Source: Cacajao melanocephalus
Lineage: Eukaryota > Chordata > Mammalia > Primates > Pitheciidae
Reading direction: 5' to 3'
Length of the DNA stretch: 64,000 nucleotides
NCBI GenBank assembly: GCA_963573385.1
Contig: CAUYLG010038385.1
Location: 24,546-88,545 of the forward strand
Part shown: positions 1 to 38,944 of the stretch, one piece after another
How the letters are laid out: every line of letters begins with the position of its first letter
How positions within the stretch are numbered: the stretch's first letter is position 1
The notes under the pieces: model-generated
Told to the model about the DNA's origin: nothing
Databases searched by the model: none
What the model saw: the letters and a program-made list of their open reading frames with translations, nothing else
Program-made: the position numbers and the translations under genes

Positions 1-999
1 TCCTCAGGCCCCTGGTCACCTTTCCCTGGGTCTTCATTCTTTGATGTGAGCGGGCAGCTCTAGTCTCCCACCTGATAGAGAAGAAAACTAAGCTGTAGTG
101 TAGGGTGGGGTGAGGGAGTGGAAGGAAGGTTGTGGTTTCCTGGTGAGCTGTGATGCTTAGACCTGCTCTCTAAAAATAAAAGTTAAAAAAATGAATAAAT
201 AAAAAGAAACCGCCTAATTTCTGAGGTCAGAAAAGATCAGCACTCAAATTTTAGCTGGGCGTTCTTAAGCGGATGCTTTCTTCATCTAGAGATATCTGGT
301 GAAGAGGATTAGATAAAATAATGTATTACTATTCTCAGGGTACCATAAATCCGCTGGGTCGCTCCCCCCAGGCACTGGCCCACGGATCCACCCATGCCAC
401 GCCCCTTTCCCCGCAGCCAATCAGCGGCTGCCTCCCCGGAGTGCCCGTACCCTCCACCACTCGCCGCAGCTCTCCCGGTGCCACCCCTTCCAGGGAGGCG
501 GCCCCATTTAGGAAGGGATTTCCCCAGGGGTCGCCCCCTTCCCTGCGGCAATGCTGAGGACTGCGAGGTGCGTCCGAGGGCCGGAAAGCTGTCTGAGATC
601 GATTCTGAGTTCAAGGATCAATTCTGCCCTCAAACCATTTTACAGATAGGGAAATCCGAAACCCAGAGAAAGGACACTCCCGCCCAAGGAGTCGAGAGAA
701 GCCCGGGCCAGGGCTTTCTTCGCGTAGGTGGGAGTGCAGGCGCGCGCCCTTGGGGAGGCCGAAGCCGGAACTGTGCTGTCTAGCGGAAACGGCACCGGGG
801 AGCTGGACTCCTTGCTGCCTGTTTCTCCAGCACTACCTTTGTTGGGGGAACGGAGATGGGGATACTGGCCGAATGCGTGCCTGCTGAGACACAGTCCCTC
901 TGTATTTAGACGCCCCGCACCTCCCCAAATCTGATCCAGGCCCCCTTTTTCAAGAATCCGCAATCTCCCAGTCCTTTAAAAGCCGGCCCTGCCGTTCGA
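1..999. other. Upstream intergenic sequence, no gene seen
   Basis: No exon with recognisable coding sequence is present. The first 350 bases are AT-rich with an A-rich patch near 170-210. From about 360 the sequence becomes GC-rich and contains several open frames on both strands, none with protein-like composition or recognisable domains. In human the next gene on this side is LARGE2, whose first exon lies further away. The part from 360 onward may be a shore of the PEX16 CpG island. Confidence 0.5.
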
Positions 1000-8618
<7,619 letters not shown>

Positions 8619-8700
8619 CAGACATCCCGGAAGCAGGGTGTGGGGAGGATCGAGGCAGGGGACCCCCCTTCCCTAATAAAACTGACTCTGGCAGTGTCCC
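8619..8700 (+). terminator. PEX16: PEX16 3'UTR and poly(A) signal
   Basis: A canonical AATAAA lies at 8675-8680, only 57 bases after the stop codon. GT-rich sequence (CACGTGTGCGG) follows from about 8703. The 3'UTR is therefore very short, with cleavage expected near 8695-8700. Confidence 0.85.
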
Positions 8701-11549
8701 AGCACGTGTGCGGCCTCTCCGTGCCCACTGGCCGGGCCTGGCACACAGCCTTGGTCGCCACCAACACTTCTCCCAAGACCCCCTTGATTGCGCCCTCCTG
8801 TGACGACACCACTGCAGCCCACACCTTGTCACTGCTGGGCCAAGAAGCCTCCGCTAGGAGTGGGATCCAGGCTCCTCTCCCACAGAAAGCGGTGACTTCA
8901 CTTCATGGCGCACTGGAAGCTGCTGGCTTTGGCGGCCAAAGGAGTGAACACTGCTGCGCTCTCGCTGGTCCCTGGTGGGACAGGAAGGCTGAATCTGGGC
9001 GATGGCTGATTGCTGCCCAGTGTGTCTTCTGGCCAGGGCCTTTGTATGCCCCTTCTCTGCAGGGCTCTGGCACCCCAGGCCATGGCATTGCCAGCCTCCC
9101 TGCAAAAGAGCCTGGTGAACAGTGAGCCTGGTTCCCACACAGAGTGGCACCTTAAGCCCTCATCCTCAGTTGAGAGTAAAAGGCTTTTCTCCCTTAGGAG
9201 GAGAATGTCCAGCACCGGCCGACGCTGGGGAGGGAGTGGGAGCTGGACAGGCTCGGGGAGAAAGCCAGGCCGGTTCAGCAGGTATGAGCTGCGGTTCCCC
9301 ACACTCACCCTGCTGGCTTCAGAGCCCCGGTCCACCGGGAGCCGTGCAGGCTGCTATGGCGGGAGGGCCTGGACAGGGTGGGCCGAGGGCTAGTCTTTCT
9401 CTCCCTGACCTTAGCCTGTCTTCAGTCACTGGCCCTGTGAAGAGCAAGCCACTCCTGCCAGAGTTTCAAAGCCATAGAGAGGGCTCCATCTGCACCCAGG
9501 TCCTCCATGCCTCAGACACTCCCCAGATACCGCTTTCCCCAGGGGCCTCTGAGGAGCACCCCCAGGTCCTTGCCCACAGGCAGGGGAAGGGGCTACCCAG
9601 GCTCCCCCGGACTTCAGCTTAGTGTATCAGGCGTTTCTGGGTGTATGCCCCATAGCAGGCTTGCACCATGTGCCCGTCAGAAACCTGCAGTGAAGCACAG
9701 TTCCCCGACGGCCACCGGCCACTCACAGAGGAGACAGGCTTGTGGATGCAGGTGCCACACTGGGGACGCAGTAGGAGGGGGTGTGTCCAGAATAGGGCCT
9801 AGCTTGGGTGTGGCCCGGCAGTGGTGACTGCCTGCCAGAGGTGAGGGGTTTCATCAGGCTTCACTGGCGAAGCCTTGACTCACGCAGGCTTGAAACGGGT
9901 AGAACTGTTCGGTTTTTCCATAGGCAGCCTGCCCGGGGTCACAGCTCTGTGGAGCCATGGGAGGTGGGGCTGGAGGCTAGAGGGGAAGGTCAGGGCCATA
10001 CCAAACACGGCATCACATACCCAGGGGAGAAACTCGGACCTGGTCTGGCAGGTGGGGAGGGGCCTGTGTTTGTAAATACTCCAGCAGCCTTGTGGAGGAT
10101 GCTTTGGTGGGCAGAGGTGAAAGGATGGGGCGGTGACATTGGAGGCAGGGGTCTGTAGCAGTGGGAGGGGCAATGGCAGTGGCGGCAGAGATTAGGGGTA
10201 ACCCCAGCTAGTCTTGGGGCCTGGCATGGAGGAAGAGAGTGGTGTCTAGGAGTTGAGGAGCGGGAAGGACAAGGGGCTTTGGGGTCAGGCAGAGCAGACA
10301 GAATTCAGGTTCCTGGCAGGGCGAGCCCTGGTGGACACAGGATGCTGAGGCAGGCTTGGGGGACAAAGGGACATGACTGATCACTGGGAAGTGAATGCAG
10401 GTGTAACACGCAGGGGGTGACGGGGCTGAAGGAACCCCCAGAACTTGTCAGCCTCTAGGGTAGTTAGGACCAGGAGCATGAGTGAGGCCACTGGAGGAGC
10501 CAGGGTTGGAAACAAGGGGCTTCCCCCTGAGCCCGTCAGCGCTCAGAGGAGAGCGGCTGGGCCAGTCCGCAGTCGGCCATCTCAAGCAACTGGGTTAGCA
10601 AAGCTTCAGAGCCCTGCGCTCAGACCTCAGGTTCTGATATGACAGATCTGGCTGGGGCCGGGGGTTTTGTTTTGAAGGCTTTTGGTGGTGCTGGTGAACG
10701 AGGTTTGCACTGCATGCGTAAGTGGGCTGGGCCTGGCTGCTGAGCGGAGAACCCGGAACCAGCCAGAGGCCTTCCAGTGGCGCCTGCAGCTGAGCCCAGG
10801 CCTGCGAGGGGAGGGTGTCCAGCGCAGGGTCGAGCTGCACTTGGTCACTGAGCATTGCCCAGGCTACAGAGTCCGGTGAACCAAGCACTCCCTGCCTTTC
10901 CGAAGCCTGCACTCGAGGGGCAGCTCCAGAGCTCTGCCACCATGCCTGGAAGCCCTCCATCCTGCCTGAGGCTGCTTTAAACTGCAGGGAATGGAGAGGG
11001 AGAGGCCCTGAGACAGCGGGACACGGGGACCCTGAGCCGGGCAGGGTTGAGAGACCCACTCTGGGCTCCTCAGCTGCCAGGACCTGCCCTGGGCTCCTGC
11101 CAAGCCAGTGGGGGTGGGGTGGGGCGGAGAGGCTGTGGGAATAGCTGGTGCTCTGGGTGGTGAGGATCCCCTGCCCTCTTCGGAGAGCCTACCATATGCC
11201 AGACGGTCGGGTGTGTTACAGACTTTACTTCCCAGATGAGCCAGCTTAGGCACACACAGATGAAGTGACAGTGTGGCTAGCAAGAGGCAAGGTCAGGACC
11301 TGAGCTGAGATCTGACTCCACGATGTGCCCTTATTCCCTGGGCAGCGACACTAGAACAAGATCGGGTTTAGCACCTATTAGCCAACGGCAGTAAGAACAG
11401 AAGCCTCAGGGCAGACGTCCCCAGCCCTGCCCTGGAGCCGGTGCTGACATGGCCTGGAATGAAGGCCCTTTGTGAGGTGGCCCTGGGAGCTGGCAGCAGG
11501 TTCCGTCCTGCCAGGAGAGGGACGACAGGAGCCAGGACCTGTGTAGAAG
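8701..11549. other. PEX16-FREY1 intergenic interval, no gene supported
   Basis: This stretch of about 2.8 kb is GC-rich and holds several chance open frames up to 166 codons on either strand. Their translations are Gly/Pro/Ser/Arg-rich without domains and overlap each other. I saw no Alu, tRNA or clear RNA gene. The last few hundred bases should contain the FREY1 promoter and 5'UTR, but I see no TATA box or other element that fixes its start. A MIR-like segment around 11180-11310 (GAGCCTACCATATGCCAGAC to AGGTCAGGACCTGAGCTGAG) is possible. Confidence 0.45.
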
Positions 11550-12218
11550 ATGGTTCTCGCCATGCTGGGGGCTCTGAACCCCCGGGCTGGGCTCAGCCTC
11601 TTCCTCATCCACCTCCTCCTGGCAGTGGCACTGCTTCCCTCCCAGCCTCTGAGGTGACTCCTGGGGCAGAAGGGCGGGGCACCAGGGGCTGGGCGGCAGA
11701 GGGGCTGCCCTCCCCTCCCTGGAGTGGGGCTGGCCCTGTTACCCTGGATGTGGGAGGGCTTGCCAAGTGCCCCCACACTGGGCCATCTCCCCATTCACAA
11801 GGAGGTGCCAGTGGCCTTCGGGGCCAGGGCTGAGCACCCCAACATCTCCCACAGGTCTCAGCGGTCTGTTCCTGAGGCGTTCTCTGCCCCCCTGGAACTC
11901 TCGCAGCCATTTTCCGGCCTGGTGGATGGTAGTATCTCTCTCATCCCCTTCCTCTGCCCCTCCCTGACAGTGGAGACCCCCTAAGAGTGCCCAGGCCCAG
12001 CCTTCAGGGGCTTGTCATCCCAAACCACATCTGTTCAAGGGTAACTTCAGTCCCATCAGAGCCGGCGGCCACCCTTGCCCTCTTTTCTCTCTTTAGACTA
12101 TGGCGTCCGCCCCAAGCACCCATGGCCGAGAGGGCCTCGACCCCTCCTGTCCCGGGCCCAGCAGCGCAAGCGGGATGGGCCCGACATGGCCGAGTATTAC
12201 TACGATGCCCACTTGTGA
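11550..12218 (+). CDS. FREY1: FREY1 (C11orf94), sperm IZUMO1 regulator, complete, 3 exons
   Basis: This is a small single-pass membrane protein of spermatids. In mouse, Frey1 stabilises IZUMO1 and inhibits the protease SPPL2c, and is needed for sperm-oocyte fusion. Exons: 11550-11653, 11855-11928, 12097-12218, giving 300 nt (99 residues plus stop). The protein starts MVLAMLGALNPRAG and has a hydrophobic span at about residues 14-32 (AGLSLFLIHLLLAVALL), followed by a charged, Pro/Arg-rich tail (YGVRPKHPWPRGPRP) ending DMAEYYYDAHL. Introns are GT-AG with consistent phases. The start has A at -3 and G at +4. Order and strand next to PEX16 agree with the human locus. Substitutions relative to human (Tyr10 to Asn, Leu-rich segment changes) are from memory. 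Confidence 0.93.
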
Positions 12219-12255
12219 CCCCAGACCCTCATAAAGCTATTCCGCGTGGCAAAGG
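12219..12255 (+). terminator. FREY1: FREY1 3'UTR and variant poly(A) signal
   Basis: The hexamer CATAAA at 12230-12235, 12 bases after the stop codon, is the best poly(A) signal candidate, with a GT-containing stretch (GCGTGGC) following. No AATAAA is present on this strand before the convergent MAPK8IP1 3' end. The 3'UTR is therefore extremely short. Confidence 0.6.
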
Positions 12256-12329
12256 CTTGGCTTTCCTGGGCTGAGGGCGAGACGGGCATAGGAGGGGTCC
12301 TCGCAGATACAGCCACTGCAGTCCAGACA

Positions 12330-13027
12330 GGAAATGGCACTTCTTTAATAATAGTTGGGGCCAGGGTGACAGGACCAAGATGGGGCTGGCCTGGGCCAGT
12401 CAGTCAGGAAGCCTCCCTCTCCTGCTGGGACAGGGCCTTGCAGCAGCTCCCCCTCCCCACTGAGTTCCTAGGCCTGCCACAGGCCAGCATGCCGGTGAGG
12501 TCAGTGGCAGGAGCCACCCAGAGGCCCCGCAGATGACGGAGCTGAGAACAGGACGACTTCACCTCCACGTGTTGCCATTTCCTCACTGGAAAGTCCTTGG
12601 GAGGCGGCTGGGCTCAGCCTGAGCTCAGGGCTCTTCGGTGGGGGTTGGGGCACAGGCTTCATCAAGGCAGGAGCCAGAGCACCTGAGCCCTGGCAGGGGG
12701 GGTAAGGCCCAGGATGGGGCAGGGCCGTGTGCTCCTGGAACGGACAGCCTTCTCTGCCAGAGGTCTGTCCCGCAGCCCTGCCCCCTCCCGATCCCCAGAT
12801 AGCCCACTCTGCCCTCCATAGATGAATCTAATCCCATATATTACAATAAACTGCATTTGCCTCTCCCCATCGCCCCCACCCTCCCCCACCCTGGGCCAGC
12901 GGCCCCCACTTCCTCGTCCCCTGGTGGTGGCAGGTGTCTCTCCTCAAGCAGTGCCACGTCCTGTCAGCAGCCAGCTGTCCTGGCACTGGCCTGAGGGCCG
13001 GGAGACGCAGAGGGCGGGGCTGTGTGG
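12330..13027 (-). terminator. MAPK8IP1: MAPK8IP1 3'UTR and poly(A) signal
   Basis: This 3'UTR of about 0.7 kb follows the stop codon at 13028-13030. On the minus strand an ATTAAA hexamer lies at 12344-12349, with cleavage expected about 15-20 bases beyond. It is the only good signal in the region. The end lies within about 100 bp of the 3' end of convergent FREY1. Confidence 0.65.
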
Positions 13028-33159
<20,132 letters not shown>

Positions 33160-33422
33160 TCTCGGGCACAGCCCTGGCCATCCGGGCGGAGCGCGGCGCG
33201 GAGGAGGCGGCGGCGGCGAGGAGGCGGAGGCGCGGTGAGGGGGCAGCCGCCGCCGCCGCGGGGCTGGGCGGGCGCACCTGTGTCTGTCAGGGCGCGGCTC
33301 CGCGCCGCGCACGGCTCGCGGGACTGGCGAGAGCGCCCGGCGCGCACCCCTGGGCCCCGGCCGGGGTCTCGAGCGCCCCGCCCTTGCCCCGCCCCCGCCC
33401 CGCCAGCTCCGCCCTCGGAGGT

Positions 33423-33443
33423 GGCGCTCTCCGCGGTGCTGAA
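33423..33443 (-). promoter_or_regulatory. MAPK8IP1: RE1/NRSE (REST binding site) in MAPK8IP1 promoter
   Basis: The minus strand contains both RE1 half sites, TTCAGCACC and GGAGAGCGCC, at canonical spacing. It agrees with the 21-bp consensus at 19 positions; the two differences are A to G at position 10 and C to G at position 15. It lies about 265 bp upstream of the ATG. The human and rodent IB1/JIP1 promoter is known to be restricted to neurons and beta cells by REST, so this site is the expected cause. Confidence 0.9.
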
Positions 33444-33489
33444 GCCACGGACCCGCGGCCCTGGGCTTGGCTCAGCCCCGCCCTAAATT

Positions 33490-35744
33490 CGACACTGACT
33501 CTCCTCTACACCGCAAGGTCCCCAGGGGCCAGTGTGGGCTTTGTCCCTCCGGGTGGGCTTAGCGCTCGGGTATCAGATAACTAATGGCAGGATCCTGGAC
33601 CCCATGGTCCAGGTTGGGCCCCCGCAGCAGAGACCAAGAAGGCAGACGGAAAAGGAGGGTCGTGGAGGAAGGCAGAGAAAGGAGAGGATGTCAGTGGGTT
33701 TTTAGAGTGTACAGGTTTGGAGTCAGGTGGTGTGAATTCACTGGCTCCACAAGTGACTGGGCATTGGGGCCTTGCATTAGTTACTTCAGAGGACTAAGGT
33801 GTGGTCTTCTCACCTGTGAAATGGGACAATAACGGCCCCTCTCATGGTTGTTGTGAGGATGTAATGTAACACAAATGCGTTGCTACTGAGACCCGGAAAC
33901 CACTCCACCTCCTGCACCGAGATCCAGGCCTCACCCCAGTCCTGTCCCTTTACCTTGAGGGGACCCTCCCAAAGACTCTCCCTAGAAGCTGCCCTCTCTA
34001 AAGATTGATGCAAGCCTCTCTTCAGCCCCAAAGAACTACTCGTGGTGGTGAATTGAGCCCTCTGGGCTTCTCAGTCTCTCAGCACCTCCTCCCTCACCCT
34101 AGGACCTTCCCAGCATTCTCCTTCTTAGTGCCTCAACTACATTTCCTGCAGAGCGCCCCTCATCTGCACCCACAGACTCACATTCTAAGACTTGGGGCTT
34201 TTTCTCTGCTCCCACTGTTGACTTCTTGGGATCATTTCGGTTGTTTCTTTTCCCTCCAGCACCTCCATCCCTGCTAGGCTTTGGCCATGGTTTCTTCCTC
34301 ATTGTCTCTCCCGAGAGGGTGTTAAGCCTGGGCTTCCAGACCTTCAAGGCCCCGTGTTCCCTGATTGAGTCATTTCACAGAGTATGGACTAGGGCCCCAG
34401 CTTTGGTGGGTCATGGAGCCTCTGGGGAAACCTCATTGGCTTCTCTGGTCCCTCAAGAGAACCCTAGAGACCCTGTCCACACGGCAGGACAGGACATAAA
34501 ATCTGCATACTGTGCCACAACTCGTGGAGTCCTATTTGCATATCTGGACTGCCGACAGGTCATGCTGGCCCCTTTCCTTCAGTGTAGCACCCAGCAAGGA
34601 GCAGGAGGCACCTTCCTTGCAGAAGGCAACCCCCCAGCTCCAGACTTGAAAATATCCCAATACCTAGAGCCAAAGGTCATGGCTGCTTCTCTTTTCCCTG
34701 CCCTTGGGGCCCAGTGGGGTGGCCACTACTTTCTCAGCTTTTCGTGCTCAGGCCCCTTTCCCTGGGCCCTCACATTAACCATCTGCTGCCACGGTGCCTG
34801 GCTTTTCCTCCCAGGAAAGCAGTCTTGCCATCATGGCTACTAATTGTTTCTTAGAATGTGGACTTGCCTCAGCTAGGGAACATCCTCAGCAGGTCATCCT
34901 CAGCAGCAGTGTATGCACAGGACAACTCCCTCTTCCAGAATCTTTTGCTCAAGAGTAAAGGTATCTTAGCTCCAAAGGCCAATCCAAAGCCATATTAAGA
35001 TAGAGCCAGGAGAAGGGCAAGAGAGAAAGGCAGGCCCAGGTCTTGGTAGGAAGGAGGACAGCAGGAGCTTCAGAGCAGAGCCAAGAATGGGAGAAGTCCC
35101 CAAGGGAGGTTCCTCCCCTTTCCTCTTTTCTCACTCTGTGCAGGCCACACTGTGATATTCTTGGGCCTTGCCTCAACCCCTTCCCACAGGAAGTTGGGGT
35201 ATGAGCTAATAAAGCTCTCAGTCCAAGGCTAGCATCCCCTAGCATGGAAGCAGGGCATGCTGCACAGAGGGGCCATTCTCTGCCCAGGGGGGCAGGAGAC
35301 AAAGCCAGAATCCAGGCCCTAGGCTTGGCTGTGGGCAGATCTCAACTACCTAGTCCCAGCCAGAGAGCCTGCACCCCCTCCTCACCATGGGCTGCATTGA
35401 ATTAAAGGATGGATTGAGGGCCTGGAGCAGGCCCTGCACTAACTGACCTGCAGCCTGGGAATTTTAAGTGGGCTGCAAGGCTGGGTGGCACTGCAGGATG
35501 GCACTCAGGACCCTCACTCTGGGCCCAGAGTGCTCTGTACTATTCTGGCCAACTGACCCCCAACTCTTGACCAAGCTCTGGACCAACTTTTGACCAAGCT
35601 GTCCTAGTCTGCAATGGTTGCTCCCTTTCCTAAGGAGAAACAAGAGGCTCCTGACTCCCACAGAACCAAGATGGGGTGGCCAACAGCTTCCTTCAGGCTC
35701 AGCCTTACCAAAACTCTGGTTCCCAGACCTTCCACAAGAATGAC
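33490..35744. other. MAPK8IP1-CRY2 intergenic interval
   Basis: About 2.2 kb separates the MAPK8IP1 promoter from the inferred CRY2 3' end, close to the human spacing. It contains a MIR at 33690-33880 and no Alu. Open frames, including one of 205 codons at 34226-34843 on the + strand, show no domain or splice support. Nothing else is recognised. Confidence 0.5.
33690..33880 (+). repeat. MIR SINE
   Basis: TTTGGAGTCAGGTGGTGTGA, then TTCTCACCTGTGAAATGGGA and GTTGTTGTGAGGATGTAATG follow the MIR consensus closely. Confidence 0.7.
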
Positions 35745-35774
35745 GACAGCACAACCTTACTCGACAGTCAGACA

Positions 35775-35780
35775 TTTATA
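35775..35780 (-). terminator. CRY2: Candidate CRY2 poly(A) signal (TATAAA)
   Basis: This variant hexamer is the only plausible signal near the expected end. No AATAAA or ATTAAA is found on the minus strand between about 35.3 and 36 kb. A GT-rich downstream element follows. Confidence 0.45.
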
Positions 35781-36706
35781 AAACAAGTGAATATTCACAA
35801 ACTGTGGGAGAAACACACCTTCCCAGCAATACAAAATCTCTATAAAGTGCATTTTGCCTGCAACCATCTCTTCCCCATGCTGGCCCTTGGGTCAGGATTT
35901 GGGGCATTGTTTCGAGGGAGCCCTCAGGGCCACCTGAGCTGGGAGAAGGGAGGCACGAAGCCACTGTGGAGCTCCAGGCCACTGGACACACCCTCTCCCA
36001 CCCTGCCCCTCCTGGCTCCAGAAGTGCACTGCCTGACTCCACCGGCAGGTTGATCTGGCAATGGGCTGGCGTGCCAGGGATGGTGAAGTAGGGGTAAGTG
36101 TTCCTGTCAACCTGTACCTTAGAGAAGAGAGCCAGCATCAGACAAACAGGAAAAGGAATCATCCTGCTACCTGAAGGCGCTGCTAGTGAATACTGAATCT
36201 GCCCTCAGCCTTTGGTCTTCCCACTGTCTCAGATTTGTCCTTCCAGGTTCATTTGACTCTTTCTGGCAATGGCCCCTGAATCTCTTTCCTCTTGGCTGGA
36301 GCTGAGGGAACAGGGAAGCCCCCAACCTAACGCTCTGAATGCACACCACCACCTGTGCCCTGCTCCCTTCCCACGATGATGGGACATTTCTAGTGAGGGT
36401 GACATACATACAACAGTTGGGCTCTAAAGGCAGCTCTCTGGCTGAGAAAACCTGAGGATATCTCAGGAAGAAGCCTGTCAATGTGGTGGACAGCTATAGG
36501 AGACGGGTCTGGCCCCAGGGTTCTGGTCCAAGGACAGAGGACAGTAAGGGACAGGGTTGGGGCCAAAGGAATTAACAGATCTGAGGCTAGGAAAGGTCAC
36601 AGGGGAGGTAGAAAGGAAAGGCCCAAAGGCCAGCTTAATGATACATGTGAGGACAAAAATCCAAACAGTAATCAGCCTCATAGCTACATGCGCATACATT
36701 CCCCCT

Positions 36707-36755
36707 CTCACACACGTGTACGCACACACACAAACGTACACACATACACTCTTTG
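36707..36755 (+). repeat. CA-rich imperfect repeat (UG-rich in CRY2 3'UTR)
   Basis: ACACACGTGTACGCACACAC continues with CA-rich sequence to about 36750. On the CRY2 transcript it reads as UG-rich. Confidence 0.7.
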
Positions 36756-37925
36756 TGGCTCAAGTACAGGCCACAGGGTAGAAGGAAGACTTGCTCTAGG
36801 TGACCACAGTTGTCCTTTCCATTACATCTTTCTCAACACAGGCCTTTGGCAGTGGGAAGGAAGAGGTGGGAAGCACGGGCCACTCCTGGAATGCAAGGCT
36901 TGGCTTCTCGGGGTCAAACCTCCCACCTACTGCTCCTGGAAGGGATGGTGTGCTGGGTGTGATCTCTATGTGGTCTTCTGCCAACTGCCCCGGCAGTCCC
37001 CATCCCTGAGTCCCTCTGCCTGAGTCCTTGGAGCTCAGTTGCTGGGATAGCTGACATGGCATTCTGAATGCTGACAAGTCCAGGGCAGGCCCTGGAAGCC
37101 AACAGAACAAAGACTAGAATGATTTCCCTGGCTGGGTGTCAGTTGTCCTCACTGGCAGCACTGTGGTGCTTTGGAGTGTGGCCAGAGAAGCCAGGGGGCC
37201 TTATGCCACTGGAACCTGGTCTCCTCCTGGTAGAGTGACTGAGTCTGACCCTGGCCCCTCCACAGTGCCCGGGTAAGCTCTGAGACTGGCTCTCAGCTTC
37301 TGGGGAAGGAACAATGACAGCTGGGATTCTCTTTCTAACTTTAGGTTCTATATCCTGAAAAGGTAGATGTGCTGTCTTAGGCTCCTACTATAGTACCAGG
37401 CATACTCCACACCCAGTCAGGTATCGCTGTGTACTTCTGTAGGGTGGTGGAAACTTTTTAGATCTGTCTACGGCCTCATGCTCAGTCCCAGATGCCCAAG
37501 GAAGGCCCTGGGACTAAGCCCAGTAGCAGAGAATGTTAAAATAAGAGAGGCCAGGTGGCTACATCTGGACAGCATCCATCCACTCCAGCCTGCCCAGCCT
37601 CCAGGTCAGAAAGCAGGAATTCAGCAGGGCTCTGGCTGCCTCCAGAATCCCATGCTTTGGACAACAGCCAGAACTGCTGCCCTCCTGCTCCACAGTCTGA
37701 TGTGAGGAGGGAGGGAAGGAGGTCTAGGGAGGCAGATGCCAGAATCCTAGCTAGGGTCCTACCACTACATTCTGTTCAGACAAGGCAGCTGGCTTGCAGG
37801 AACAGGTCTTGGCTGAAAGTTGCTGCCACAACCTCTAGCCTTGTGTCTAGAGGCCGGGAAACAGCACTGGTGTGCTACAGGTACCCCTCCAGCCCAGGCA
37901 ACATTCAGAATCACGAGTGTAAACA

Positions 37926-37991
37926 GATGCATGCACACGCAAACAGGCACACCACTCCCTCCTCTGCACACGCGCACACACACGCACACAT
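37926..37991 (+). repeat. CA-rich imperfect repeat near the start of the CRY2 3'UTR exon
   Basis: GATGCATGCACACGCAAACA followed by ACACGCGCACACACACGCAC. In mRNA sense this is a GU-rich tract about 110-180 nt into the terminal exon. Confidence 0.7.
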
Positions 37992-38355
37992 GCTCGCTCT
38001 ATCTCTGTCCGGTGATCAGCTTCTCTGCAGGTTGTACTCTGCTGCCGTGGTGGCTGCTTGGGCACCCAGGCTTTGCTCACGGAGCAAGGGCTCTGCAGCT
38101 GGAAGAGAAAAACAAGTGCAAAAAGAGCATTCAGGAGGCTGCTGAGTTGCCCAGGGACACAAGCTCCTCTGGCTGCTTCTCTGGGGACACTCAGAATGGG
38201 AACTGGGAAGAGCTGAAAGAGTGAGCTGAACTGGCCACGGTACCAGGGGTCAGGTAGTTGCTGGGATGCCACTGGGATGACTGAACGCCCCTCTGAAGTG
38301 CTGATGCAGGACAAGCTCCCCCCTGCAGGCCCTCCTCTGAGGGCTGCACGTAGCA

Positions 38356-38424
38356 GATGAGGAGGATGAGGAGGAGGAGGAGGAGGAGGAGGAGGAGGAG
38401 GAGGAGGAGGAGGAGGAGGAGAAG
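38356..38424 (+). repeat. (GAG)n trinucleotide repeat in CRY2 last intron
   Basis: A GAG run of about 17-18 pure units from about 38369 to 38421, preceded by imperfect GAGGAT units. It lies about 260-320 bases 5' of the CRY2 terminal exon on the transcript strand, where it reads CTC. Confidence 0.92.
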
Positions 38425-38944
38425 GACAAGGCTATGTGAGAGTCACGTGAAGCCTTGGGGGATACTTGCTCAGATATGACAAGGGCAGCTTCTGAATCAA
38501 GGCACAGCAGCTGCTGCCAGAGATGGAGGATCAGGAAAAACTGGCTGGAAGAGAAGCCTACGGGGACCAGTAATTTTGAAGAGTAAGGCAATGACTGAGT
38601 TTAGAATCAGCAGGTGAGCACATTTCCACATATAGATGAAAGCACCCTGGCACAGTGCTGAAGATTGTGGGGGCAGGAGGGAGACAGGAGACACAAGGAT
38701 GACTCATTTTAAAGATTTATGACATCCGGAATCTGGGGCAAAGGGAAGAAACAGCTTCATCCCTGATAACAAAGAAAGGACAGGGTGAGCCTGCCACAAA
38801 GCTGGGTTGTCTGTTTAAATAGTGTGTCTGAGAGTCTACAGAGGCACGCAGCATCCCATTAAAAGTCTGTGCAGTTTAAATGGTGGTGAGGTAGATAACA
38901 AGAAGGCTTACTAAGCCTGCCGTGAGTCAGGTACTATACACTTG

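Larger units (their letters stand above)
35755..38104 (-). other. CRY2: CRY2 3'UTR exon (non-coding terminal exon)
   Basis: The minus strand has a strong acceptor (pyrimidine-rich TTGTTTTTCTCTTCCAG) ending at 38105, so an exon would start at 38104. A candidate poly(A) hexamer TATAAA lies at 35775-35780 on that strand, with a GT-rich region (TTGTGCTGTCGTC) just beyond. The exon would be about 2.35 kb, which agrees with the long 3'UTR of CRY2 mRNA. The coding exon at 45508-45649 ends with a donor two bases after the stop, so a separate 3'UTR exon is required. It contains UG-rich stretches in mRNA sense at 37926-37991 and 36707-36750. The precise 3' end is inferred. Confidence 0.65.

Noticed and set aside
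8640..9125. A 161-codon open frame after PEX16
   Set aside because: It begins inside the PEX16 3'UTR, shows no domain, no splice context and overlaps equally long frames on both strands.
34226..34843. A 205-codon open frame between MAPK8IP1 and CRY2
   Set aside because: Composition is ordinary intergenic, there is no recognisable motif or Kozak-supported structure, and human has no gene here to my knowledge.
38250..38591. A minus-strand frame with a long Ser run
   Set aside because: The Ser run is the (GAG)n repeat read on the other strand, inside the CRY2 last intron.
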